14,357 nt of DNA from Thiotrichaceae bacterium (GCA_027008885.1 JALVDQ010000096.1:1-14357); one strand, 5' to 3'. Positions 1 through 6,815 are shown, counted from the stretch's first letter. Made by a program: numbers and translations. Notes: a model not told the origin generated them from the sequence alone.

Positions 1-48
1 CAGCATGAATTAGATGATATGATCGATTTGAAACCTGGAGGTTGCTAA
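1..48 (+). CDS. C-terminal end of an upstream gene (partial)
   Basis: The reading frame that starts at base 1 is open and encodes QHELDDMIDLKPGGC before a TAA at 46-48. The GGAGG inside its last codons (37-41) sits 8 bases before the next ATG at 50, so the two genes are probably translationally coupled. Only 15 residues are visible and no family can be assigned. The fragment is called because the frame is open, the downstream ribosome site lies inside it and only one base separates the two genes. It could still be chance coding. Confidence 0.4.
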   Translation, partial: QHELDDMIDLKPGGC

Positions 49-49
49 A

Positions 50-523
50 ATGAGACAAATAAAAAATAATATCTGTAGAAATAGTTTAATTATACTGTTG
101 TCAATTTTTTATATTAGTGGTTGTATGTCAACTAAAATAAAACCAAGTATAAAAAAAGTAGATAAAGTTAATACCAAGCATAATATCTACTATGGCACAT
201 ATACAAGAGTTGGGCATAATGGAAGCTTTTTTGTCGATAGAAAGTCGGGTGAATTGTGGTATGTAGTAATAACTTCTAATGGAATTTCAAGCTTTACTAA
301 AAAACTTGATGCAGGTTTAAAACAATTAGATAAACTACATAAAGTAGCACCAGTGTTTGACGTTGAATTAATAGGTAGTTTAAGTAATACTTCTAATTAT
401 GATACGGGGTTAAAATCGCATCCATATTTTAAAAAATATTATCCTAGTAAAATACTACATGTGAGTAAAGTTTTGAAGCTATCACCAGCTAAGAGCCACT
501 TGCGCTGTGCGTTAAGCTATTGA
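50..523 (+). CDS. Predicted small outer-membrane or periplasmic lipoprotein, unknown function
   Basis: This 157-residue protein has a basic N-terminus, a hydrophobic segment (about residues 12-22) and a lipobox I-S-G-C with the acylated cysteine at Cys25, so it should be processed by signal peptidase II. The mature part is rich in Lys, Tyr and Ser and has a mixed beta-type pattern (GSFFVDRKSGELWYVV, about residues 58-73). I do not recognise the family. The start is supported by GGAGG at 37-41 with 8-base spacing. The gene begins one base after the stop of the upstream gene, so the two may act as a pair. Base composition is clearly more AT-rich than in the chaperone and cca genes, which suggests acquisition by transfer. 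The final residues (SPAKSHLRCALSY) are encoded by more GC-rich DNA than the rest, so the natural C-terminus may have been replaced by read-through into flanking sequence. Confidence 0.7.
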   Translation: MRQIKNNICRNSLIILLSIFYISGCMSTKIKPSIKKVDKVNTKHNIYYGTYTRVGHNGSFFVDRKSGELWYVVITSNGISSFTKKLDAGLKQLDKLHKVAPVFDVELIGSLSNTSNYDTGLKSHPYFKKYYPSKILHVSKVLKLSPAKSHLRCALSY

Positions 524-695
524 AACATAAGGACTGATAAATAGGAAGAAGATATAACTCATTGATTTTATTATGGGGTGAAAATTCTGAGAAAGAGAGT
601 TTTTCCAAAAAAAATGCATTGTAAGTCATTGATATATGCAGAATCCTCGGGGTAAATATTTTTTGAAGGCACTATTTTCTAATATGATTTCAATA

Positions 696-807
696 ACTTG
701 CATACAACGCAAGTGCCTCAGAGGCGCAACACTCGATACTGGTGGTTGGTTAGACCTTACCAGACAAGGACTTTCACCCTGTAAGAAATGACAAGCTTCG
801 CTTGTCG
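696..807. repeat. Structured non-coding block with five consecutive hairpins
   Basis: Five inverted repeats follow each other. (1) ACTTGC 696-701 pairs with GCAAGT 709-714. (2) GCCTC 715-719 pairs with GAGGC 721-725 around one A. (3) CTGGT 739-743 pairs with ACCAG 759-763, with an inner GGT/ACC at 748-756. (4) ACAAGG 764-769 pairs with CCCTGT 777-782 with one mismatch, around ACTTTCA. (5) GACAAGC 790-796 pairs with GCTTGTC 800-806 around TTC. Such dense pairing in an intergenic gap is typical of dispersed palindromic repeats or structured RNA. No second copy lies in this window, so calling it a dispersed repeat is inference. It is more GC-rich than the sequence to its left. Confidence 0.45.
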
Positions 808-906
808 CACCATCCCCCCACTTTTTTACATATTTTCCCGAGATTATGAAAAAACCGGAGTAATTAGCATGACATTTCAGAGCGAGCTGGCTATTATCAG
901 CGACAA

Positions 907-937
907 TTCAGAAATTATTATTTTTAGATAGTATAAT
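907..937 (+). promoter_or_regulatory. Candidate sigma-70 promoter of the chaperone operon
   Basis: A perfect -10 hexamer TATAAT lies at 932-937. The best -35 candidate is TTCAGA at 907-912, four of six consensus matches with a long 19-base spacer. The position fits a leader of about 25 bases before the TTG start at 969. No heat-shock sigma (RpoH) pattern was found in this gap. Confidence 0.4.
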
Positions 938-954
938 GACAGCTTGTTTTTATT

Positions 955-961
955 AAGGGAG
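955..961 (+). promoter_or_regulatory. Ribosome binding site that fixes a TTG start
   Basis: AAGGGAG ends 7 bases before the TTG at 969. The first in-frame ATG, at 1014, has no comparable Shine-Dalgarno sequence, so translation most likely starts at TTG. Confidence 0.6.
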
Positions 962-968
962 TGTTATT

Positions 969-3662
969 TTGGCACGAAAAAAAAGAAAATATCGTAAAAA
1001 CACCACGACGAAGATGACTTTAAAAGATCGTGAAACGAATGCAAAAAATGCACTTCACTATGGTCATTACAAAAAAGCGATTACACACCTTAAGCCATTA
1101 CTTGAAGCCAAAAATATTGAGAGTGACAGGAAAGCGAGGTGGATAGAGTGGGCAAAAACCGCACATACTTCTCTGGCACAACAACTATTTAAGAGTAAAA
1201 AATATCAGGAAGTTATCAGAGTGTGTAACAGTGGTCATCGGCTCTGCGAGCTTGCGCTGGATACCCCCATTTATATCACCTCCCTGATAAATACAAACCG
1301 TTTTGATGAGGCGCTGGAGTATTATTTACAGTTATCTGAAAAGTCAGCAGAGGGAAAAACAGCCAGGTCAGATTTGGCTTTAATTCGTTCTGAGTTGGCA
1401 GTTCGCGCCATCGCCAATGATTCAAAAATCATAGAACGCTTGCCTGAAGATGATCCTGTTGCAGCCGGTTTTGAGAACGCTTGCGAATTGCTGGATGCTT
1501 ATTGTCACTCCAACGATGAGCTTGTAGAAGATAAACTAAAACTGATTTCATTCCGTTCTCCCTACCGTGATTTAAAACAGATAATCAGCGCTGCTATCAA
1601 ACTTGATAAAGGGAGTGAAGCTGATAAAGAAAAATCCCGTGAAACACTGGCAAATATTTCACCTGATTCTGCCTTTTTCTCACTGGCTGAAGCATTTCAG
1701 CTGACTGCTATGGATGTAGAAGAGATTGCATCTTCATATTTGTCTTTGAATAATAATCTGCAAGCATTTGTATGTCATGCAAAAGGTTGGCAGGAAGAGC
1801 AACAGAAACTGCTTAATGCTCTTGCAAATCTCCCGCCTGAACCAGGCTTTTCGGAGATATTCCGTATTGCAGATAGTTGTAAAAAAATTCAGCCTGAATA
1901 TGCCAGAGAAATCGCACAGATGGCTCTTGTTCATGCCAGAGTAAAGCATAGCAATGTGATAACGCCAAAACGCTATGAACAACGCTTTGGAAAAATGGAT
2001 GCTCTTGAATCACAACATGTAGAAGCACTATATGAAATTCTCACTTATGATGAAGAACCAAAGGATGATTATTTCTTTGACCCGGAAGAGCAATTTATTG
2101 ATGTAGAAGAAGCCTGGGAAGACTATCTGAGTTTACTTAATGATGAAAATGATGAAAAATATGGAGGCATGAACCCGTCGGTATCATTGAGCAATGCCCT
2201 GGTTTATCGATTTTTTGTTAAATTACGCTCGCGCTCGGATACTGATACTCGTATAAGAAGAACATCAATCCACTATCTTGAAAAATCTCTTGAGTATGAT
2301 CCTCTGGATAAAGAATCACACCTTGATGTGATCCGTTATTATCTGAATGAAAAAAAACTAAAAGATGCCAGAGACTCTTTGAATCTGGCATTGAAATACT
2401 ACCCCGATGATTTGCAGATATTGTTACTAGCCGTAGAAGTAGCTATAGCTGGTAATGCTTTCAAAAAAGCATCAAATTATGCGAAGAAGATTCTTGAAGT
2501 TGATCCCATCAATCGTCAGGCACGCAATTTATTATGCAAGGCACACCTGGCTCATGCCAGAAAACAGGTACCAGGGGGAAAATGGCATTTACTTGAAAAA
2601 GAACTGGATGAGGCTGAGCAGTGGAGTAAAGATCAGGTAAACATTCAAGCTGCCATTGTTACCTTAAGGGCAATAATGGCAACAGCCCAAAAGCAGAAAA
2701 AACAGGCAAGTGAATACTTGCAACAGCTAAGTTCATTGCTAAAAACAGATTTAAATGCCAGTTTAATCATTCATCTTGAGACTGGCGCTACAAATTCTGA
2801 AGCGATAAATTGTAATGCAAAAAAGCTGCATCAATTGGCAAAACTAAAGTGGCGTCCAGCCAAAAAACAGAAAAAAGAGGTCCTTTTCTCATTTATTGAG
2901 ATGAGTGAGGCTTGTTTGAATGACTACGATGAAAAAGTAGTCCATGAGGCATTTACTGCATTAAAGCCTGCTCTCAAGTTTATTGATACAGCAGATTTTT
3001 CATTGCAAGATTATGAAAGTGTTTTGGCATTCTGGCATCGTACCAAACAGACTGATTTAAGCGAGGTATATGTTGAAAAGGCAATTAAAGAACACGGTAA
3101 TCTGCCACTACTTATCTATTATCGTTATATTGATAAGCCTTTTTTACCTTTTGCCAGTTTTTCTGAAGTTGAAGATGCCCTTCATCGAGCCAAAGAAGCA
3201 GGCGATTCAAGAACAGTGACGCGCCTCATTAGTGTATTGGAAAAAAGTGGACCTCCCATGCCTTTAGGCGGTTTCAACGACAAACATTTTCCTGATTTTG
3301 ACCTTGATGACGATTTTAATGACCTTGATGATGATTTACCGCTCAAAGACCTTGATGAAGATGCCCTTAAAATACTACTACCTGAGCTGATTAATTTGGC
3401 GGCCAGCGACAAGGAGATTATATCATTGTTACAAAATGTTGTGCGTCTGCCTCACGCAAAAATCATGGAATATAAGGATATTATTGGCGAAAAAGGTTTG
3501 CGAGAAATGCTAATTGCCTTTATTACGAAACAGACCGAACCCGAAGATTTTATAGCAGAGTACGAAAGCACTAAAGAAGAAACTGAAAAAGAAGATAAAA
3601 AACCCAAGAAAAAATCATTTTTTTCACAATTAAATCTGTTATTTGGGGGTGATGACGAATGA
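969..3662 (+). CDS. Large TPR-repeat protein heading the Hsp70 operon
   Basis: This 897-residue protein has no signal peptide or membrane span, so it should be cytoplasmic. The N-terminus is strongly basic (residues 2-10, ARKKRKYRK). A helical repeat region follows (about 25-100). Canonical-looking TPR units with Asp-Pro boundaries lie at about 433-530 (YLEKSLEYDP, ALKYYPDD, ILEVDPINRQA). An acidic tract of Asp and Leu lies at about 776-800. The tail mixes charge (KEETEKEDKKPKKK) and ends GGDDE. The start is TTG, chosen for AAGGGAG at 955-961. Its stop overlaps the J-like gene start as ATGA. TPR domains often bind chaperone tails or hold multiprotein assemblies, so a scaffold, client or adaptor role for the adjoining Hsp70 is a reasonable inference, but the sequence does not prove it. 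I do not recognise a named family. Confidence 0.85.
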   Translation: MARKKRKYRKNTTTKMTLKDRETNAKNALHYGHYKKAITHLKPLLEAKNIESDRKARWIEWAKTAHTSLAQQLFKSKKYQEVIRVCNSGHRLCELALDTPIYITSLINTNRFDEALEYYLQLSEKSAEGKTARSDLALIRSELAVRAIANDSKIIERLPEDDPVAAGFENACELLDAYCHSNDELVEDKLKLISFRSPYRDLKQIISAAIKLDKGSEADKEKSRETLANISPDSAFFSLAEAFQLTAMDVEEIASSYLSLNNNLQAFVCHAKGWQEEQQKLLNALANLPPEPGFSEIFRIADSCKKIQPEYAREIAQMALVHARVKHSNVITPKRYEQRFGKMDALESQHVEALYEILTYDEEPKDDYFFDPEEQFIDVEEAWEDYLSLLNDENDEKYGGMNPSVSLSNALVYRFFVKLRSRSDTDTRIRRTSIHYLEKSLEYDPLDKESHLDVIRYYLNEKKLKDARDSLNLALKYYPDDLQILLLAVEVAIAGNAFKKASNYAKKILEVDPINRQARNLLCKAHLAHARKQVPGGKWHLLEKELDEAEQWSKDQVNIQAAIVTLRAIMATAQKQKKQASEYLQQLSSLLKTDLNASLIIHLETGATNSEAINCNAKKLHQLAKLKWRPAKKQKKEVLFSFIEMSEACLNDYDEKVVHEAFTALKPALKFIDTADFSLQDYESVLAFWHRTKQTDLSEVYVEKAIKEHGNLPLLIYYRYIDKPFLPFASFSEVEDALHRAKEAGDSRTVTRLISVLEKSGPPMPLGGFNDKHFPDFDLDDDFNDLDDDLPLKDLDEDALKILLPELINLAASDKEIISLLQNVVRLPHAKIMEYKDIIGEKGLREMLIAFITKQTEPEDFIAEYESTKEETEKEDKKPKKKSFFSQLNLLFGGDDE

Positions 3663-3955
3663 AAAACCCTTACCTTATTCTTGGTCTCTGGGAACAGAGA
3701 AAAAATATCACTGACAAACTGGTCCAGGAGAGTTATCTTGATTTGGTTAGAAAATATCCGCCCGATAGAAACCCGCAACGGTTCCAGCAAATTAAAGAAG
3801 CCTATGAACAATTAAAAACCAGTAAAAATCGCTTACAATATTTTTTATTCAGTACTACACTTGCCGATCGCGATGATTTAATTGCTGCCCTGCTTCCTGA
3901 TAAAGAATATAAACGTCCGGATTTGCAGCTTATAAAACGTGTTTTGAAAAAATAA
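3659..3955 (+). CDS. Small J-domain-like cochaperone with PPD instead of HPD
   Basis: J-domain proteins normally deliver clients to Hsp70 and stimulate its ATPase through a His-Pro-Asp loop. This 98-residue protein has J-domain landmarks: NPYLILGL (residues 3-10, compare the usual NYYELLGV), a helix with ESYLDLVRKY (24-33), DRNP after the loop (36-39) and FQQIKEAYEQLK (42-53) as helix III. The loop reads Tyr-Pro-Pro-Asp-Arg at 33-37, so the histidine is replaced by proline. The 40-residue C-terminal extension has no Gly/Phe region, zinc fingers or client domain. The ATG overlaps the TPR gene stop by 4 bases, which implies coupled translation. It is probably the dedicated partner of the operon's Hsp70. 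Whether it can stimulate ATPase activity is uncertain. Confidence 0.8.
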   Translation: MKNPYLILGLWEQRKNITDKLVQESYLDLVRKYPPDRNPQRFQQIKEAYEQLKTSKNRLQYFLFSTTLADRDDLIAALLPDKEYKRPDLQLIKRVLKK

Positions 3956-3969
3956 ACTAAAGGTCAAAA

Positions 3970-4716
3970 ATGTTACCTGAAGAATATCCGAGCAATAGTA
4001 GACTACAGAGCTTTTCAAGCAACATGGATACAAATGATGCAAATACAGATAAGCATAATATAGATGCGTTGAACAAGCTGCGTGATCAATTTAATGATTT
4101 TTTACAACAAAATGGTGAGACTGTTCTGGCAACGCTTGAGCAACAAGATGCGTCACAGACTCAAGTCACCTTATACAACCTCTTCAGCGAACTGGCAGCA
4201 TTAAAAACTGAAGTTAAGCGAGAATCAAAACAGGTAAAAGATGCGGTAGGGCAATTTAGTGGCTTACTGGATACTTTAACAAAAAATAACCAGCAACTAT
4301 CAATAGAACTGGAAAGGCAAAAACAGCAAGATGAAAAAACAGCTTTTGCGTACCGTCTTCCACTGCTTGAAGATATGCTTGATTTGAGTGACAGTCTTCA
4401 GCATACACTGGAAAACGCCAAAAAATACAAACCATCCTGGTGGGAAAGGCGCTCAAAACGTGCCCAATTTTTTCGTCAGGATATGATTGACGGTCTGGAA
4501 ATTACCCAAAGGCGAATTAATAAAGCATTGCGACAGCATGACGTGAATGCAATAAACTGTATTGGAAAAAAATTCGATCCTCACACAATGAAAGCAGTCA
4601 AACTTGTAAATAGTAAAAAACATGAGAACGGCATTGTACTCGCAGAAATACGCAAAGGTTATACTCGCCACGGAGAAGTGATTCGCCTGGCAGAAGCAGT
4701 TGTAAATAAAACCTGA
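3970..4716 (+). CDS. GrpE-like nucleotide exchange factor
   Basis: GrpE dimers release ADP from Hsp70 in the cytoplasm. The C-terminal GrpE signature is clear: GKKFDPHTMKAV (199-210), GIVLAEIRKGY (221-231) and GEVIRLAEAVV (235-245). Residues 60-125 form a long polar helix that could be the dimer coiled coil. The protein (248 residues) is longer than E. coli GrpE (197). It has an unusual basic-aromatic segment KKYKPSWWERRSKRAQFF (151-168) in the helical bundle, where typical GrpE has a short turn. AAAGG at 3959-3963 lies 6 bases before the ATG. The gene follows the J-like gene by 14 bases and precedes the Hsp70 gene by 59. Its place in the operon suggests it serves this Hsp70, possibly in addition to a housekeeping GrpE elsewhere in the genome. 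That is inference. Confidence 0.85.
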   Translation: MLPEEYPSNSRLQSFSSNMDTNDANTDKHNIDALNKLRDQFNDFLQQNGETVLATLEQQDASQTQVTLYNLFSELAALKTEVKRESKQVKDAVGQFSGLLDTLTKNNQQLSIELERQKQQDEKTAFAYRLPLLEDMLDLSDSLQHTLENAKKYKPSWWERRSKRAQFFRQDMIDGLEITQRRINKALRQHDVNAINCIGKKFDPHTMKAVKLVNSKKHENGIVLAEIRKGYTRHGEVIRLAEAVVNKT

Positions 4717-4747
4717 AGCAGTGAGATTAATGCAACTTCAGTTAAAA

Positions 4748-4753
4748 TATAAT
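4748..4753 (+). promoter_or_regulatory. Possible internal -10 element before the Hsp70 gene
   Basis: TATAAT occurs in the 59-base gap between the GrpE-like and Hsp70 genes, 22 bases before the start codon. No good -35 hexamer stands at the usual distance, and the surroundings are AT-rich, so a chance match is possible. If real, it would allow extra Hsp70 expression independent of the TPR gene. Confidence 0.2.
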
Positions 4754-4775
4754 TTTTTAGAAAAGGATTGATTTA

Positions 4776-6497
4776 ATGAAAGACACAATTATCGGGATAG
4801 ACCTTGGAACAACAAATTCAGAGGTTGCCATACTAAAAGAAGGAAAGGTCAATGTCTTAAATATCACAGGAGAATCCAAACAATTGCCTTCCTATGTAGG
4901 CATGGATGAAGATGGTGAATTATTGATTGGTGAAGCTGCTAAAAACCAGTTTTTACTTTATCCCGAACGCACCATCAAATCTGTTAAGCGTCATATGGGG
5001 GAAGATATTCAGCTAACACTGGCAGATAAATCTTTTTCTCCCCAGGAAATTTCAGCAATGATTTTACGTCATTTAAAGCAAATTGCTGAAAAGGAACTTG
5101 GCAAGCCTGTCTCTCGTGCTGTAATCACCGTTCCTGCGTATTTCTCTGATGCGCAACGGCAAGCGACCAGAGATGCGGGGGAAATTGCCGGTTTAAGCGT
5201 TGAACGCATCTTGAATGAGCCTACTGCAGCGGCTCTTGCCTATGAAGTAAACAGCCCTGAAGCACGCACAATACTGGTATATGATCTGGGTGGCGGTACT
5301 TTTGATGTCTCAGTCGTAAAAATTGAAAATAACGTCGTTGAAGTTCTTTCCAGTCATGGTGATAATCATTTGGGTGGTGATGATTTTGACCAGAAAATTA
5401 TTGAGCACATTCTGGCGCATCTAAAAGATGAACATGAGGTAGACATAACAGAAGAACCCAGGGCAATGTCCCGTATAATCCGCGCAGCAGAAAACGCCAA
5501 AATTGCCTTGTCATCACAGCCCTATTTCACCATTGAAGAAGAGCATCTGACAGAAAGCAAGGGGCGCCCGGTGCATCTTTCGCTGGAGTTATCGCGTGAA
5601 GACTATGAAGAGATGATCAAACCCTTTATTGATCAGACTGAAGAAGCAATTCATACCGCACTGGATGGAGCCAAATTACGGGTTGTTGATATTGATGAAA
5701 TCCTGCTCGTTGGCGGTTCAACCAAGACGCCTTTAGTACGGGACCGGCTTGAAAAAAATCTGGCTCGCCCAATACGACTTGATGTTGACCCGGATTTATG
5801 CGTTGCCATAGGTGCTGCTACCCAGGCGGGAATCATAGGTGGTGAAGATGTATCAGCAACACTGGTTGATGTCACACCTTATACCTTTGGTACAAGTGCA
5901 TTAGGTGAAATGCACGGGCATGAATATCCTTATGTCTATGTACCAATTATCAAGAAAAACACACCAATTCCTGTAACACGCAGTGAATCCTTCTTCACAA
6001 TATTTGATGGTCAAAAGAAAATAGAAGTCAATGTCTATCAGGGTGAAGACCCTGATGCATTAAATAATGAAGCCTTGGGAAAATTTCTGATTGAAGATTT
6101 GAAAAACGTGCGTGCAGGTGATGCCATTATCACAACCTTTTCACTCGATATAAATGGCATTTTGCATGTAACCAGTACTGAAAAGAAAACAGGAAAACAA
6201 AAAAGCATCACAATTGACAATGTCATTAGTCGCTTTCAGGATAAGGAATTAGAAAAAGCAAAACAGCAAGTAGCTGCTTTGTTTGATGATGAAGAATCTC
6301 TGAAAAACAAAGACGAGCAGAAAAATGAACTTCTGGAAAAAGCGAAAAAGCTCCAGGCAGATTTGGACGGTGATGACAAGGAAGATATTACTGACCTGAT
6401 CACTGATCTTGAAGAAGCCATCAAAGCCAATGATAAAGATGCCATTGCTACTGTCTCAGAAGAATTAACCGACCTGATTTATTATCTGGAGACTTAA
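4776..6497 (+). CDS. Hsp70 family chaperone, HscC-like
   Basis: ATP-driven cytoplasmic chaperone. The nucleotide-binding domain (1-355) shows phosphate-1 IGIDLGTTNS (6-15), connect-1 NEPTAAALAYE (147-157), phosphate-2 LVYDLGGGTFDVSVV (167-181) and adenosine motif LVGGSTKTPLV (311-321). The substrate domain (about 366-485) contains VNVYQGE and SLDINGILHVTS. Several points differ from DnaK. GDNHLGG (195-201) has Asn197 where DnaK has Thr199. The linker reads ATLVD (361-365), not VLLLD. The segment after KRHMG (71-75) is short. The C-terminus stops at residue 573 after a short helical lid, without the disordered tail of the 638-residue E. coli DnaK. The GDN motif and compact lid resemble HscC. 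AAAAGGA lies upstream of the ATG. The stop overlaps the zinc-ribbon gene start as TAATG. It is probably specialised for particular clients; these are unknown. Confidence 0.92.
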   Translation: MKDTIIGIDLGTTNSEVAILKEGKVNVLNITGESKQLPSYVGMDEDGELLIGEAAKNQFLLYPERTIKSVKRHMGEDIQLTLADKSFSPQEISAMILRHLKQIAEKELGKPVSRAVITVPAYFSDAQRQATRDAGEIAGLSVERILNEPTAAALAYEVNSPEARTILVYDLGGGTFDVSVVKIENNVVEVLSSHGDNHLGGDDFDQKIIEHILAHLKDEHEVDITEEPRAMSRIIRAAENAKIALSSQPYFTIEEEHLTESKGRPVHLSLELSREDYEEMIKPFIDQTEEAIHTALDGAKLRVVDIDEILLVGGSTKTPLVRDRLEKNLARPIRLDVDPDLCVAIGAATQAGIIGGEDVSATLVDVTPYTFGTSALGEMHGHEYPYVYVPIIKKNTPIPVTRSESFFTIFDGQKKIEVNVYQGEDPDALNNEALGKFLIEDLKNVRAGDAIITTFSLDINGILHVTSTEKKTGKQKSITIDNVISRFQDKELEKAKQQVAALFDDEESLKNKDEQKNELLEKAKKLQADLDGDDKEDITDLITDLEEAIKANDKDAIATVSEELTDLIYYLET

Positions 6498-6739
6498 TGA
6501 AACGCTGTCCAAACTGTAGAGCCAGATACAAAGGTGGTGAAAGCTGCCATCGTTGTGGAATGGACTTTAAATGGTTGCTGGATATTGAAAAAAGCGCCTT
6601 GTCATTACGCCCTGCAATTGCCAGGGCGTTATATGAAAATGATTATAAACAGGCAAAAAAACTGCTTGGGCAACATCAACAACTCATTAAAGACCCTGTG
6701 ATGGATAGTCTTGCTCTTTTTCTTGAGACAGTAGAGTAG
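6497..6739 (+). CDS. Small zinc-ribbon protein at the end of the Hsp70 operon
   Basis: This 80-residue protein starts with a four-cysteine zinc ribbon: Cys4-Pro-Asn-Cys7 and Cys17-His-Arg-Cys20. A helical segment of about 55 residues follows, with a repeat-like pattern (ARALYENDYKQAKKLLGQHQQL, about 42-63) that resembles one TPR-type helical pair. No membrane span or signal is present. The ATG overlaps the Hsp70 stop by one base (TAATG), so translation is likely coupled and stoichiometry with the Hsp70 may matter. Zinc ribbons in such small proteins usually mediate protein or nucleic-acid contacts. A client-recognition or cofactor role in this chaperone set is inference. I do not recognise a named family. 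Confidence 0.8.
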   Translation: MKRCPNCRARYKGGESCHRCGMDFKWLLDIEKSALSLRPAIARALYENDYKQAKKLLGQHQQLIKDPVMDSLALFLETVE

Positions 6740-6786
6740 AATAACTTAAGGAGCAGCACGCGCACAATAAAACCCGCTAACTAAAG

Positions 6787-6815
6787 TTATCCTGCGTCTC
6801 TGAGTCCTTTATACT
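6787..6815 (+). promoter_or_regulatory. Weak candidate promoter for the small membrane protein gene
   Basis: TATACT at 6810-6815 resembles a -10 element. TTATCC at 6787-6792 stands 17 bases upstream with three of six consensus matches. It would give a leader of about 30 bases before the ATG at 6850. The AGGAGA at 6835-6840 is a good ribosome site for that gene. Confidence 0.25.

Larger units (their letters stand above)
524..968. other. Gene-free region of 445 bases
   Basis: No convincing coding sequence was found on either strand. Bases 524-695 are AT-rich with no pattern I can name. Bases 696-807 hold five consecutive hairpins (listed separately). Bases 808-968 contain a C-run next to a T-run (814-827) and the candidate promoter and ribosome site of the chaperone operon. 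The region separates an AT-rich, possibly acquired left end from the chaperone operon. Confidence 0.6.

Noticed and set aside
487..523. GCGTTAAGC near the lipoprotein stop as an integron attC half-site
   Set aside because: GTTAAGC fits the 1R core consensus, but no matching RYYYAAC partner with complementary inner boxes was found at a plausible distance on either strand, and no integrase is visible.
814..827. C-run followed by T-run as a terminator of a left-end transcript
   Set aside because: The nearest strong stem (790-806) ends 15 bases before the T-run, too far for an intrinsic terminator.
808..968. Heat-shock sigma promoter for the chaperone operon
   Set aside because: I looked for CTTGAAA followed by CCCCAT-like sequence upstream of 969 and in the gap at 4717-4775 and found neither; only sigma-70-like -10 elements are present.
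3452..3811. 119-codon open frame on the - strand
   Set aside because: It lies antisense across the end of the TPR gene and the J-like gene, has low-complexity Ser/Phe composition and no ribosome site or homology that I recognise. It is a shadow of the real genes.
5651..6445. Several - strand open frames across the Hsp70 gene
   Set aside because: They are rich in Ser/Arg as expected for antisense readings of a strongly coding gene, and the + strand Hsp70 is certain.
6740..6790. Inverted repeat ATAACTT/AAGTTAT flanking the gap after the zinc-ribbon gene
   Set aside because: Seven AT-rich bases separated by about 36 bases, with no T-run; not distinguishable from chance.
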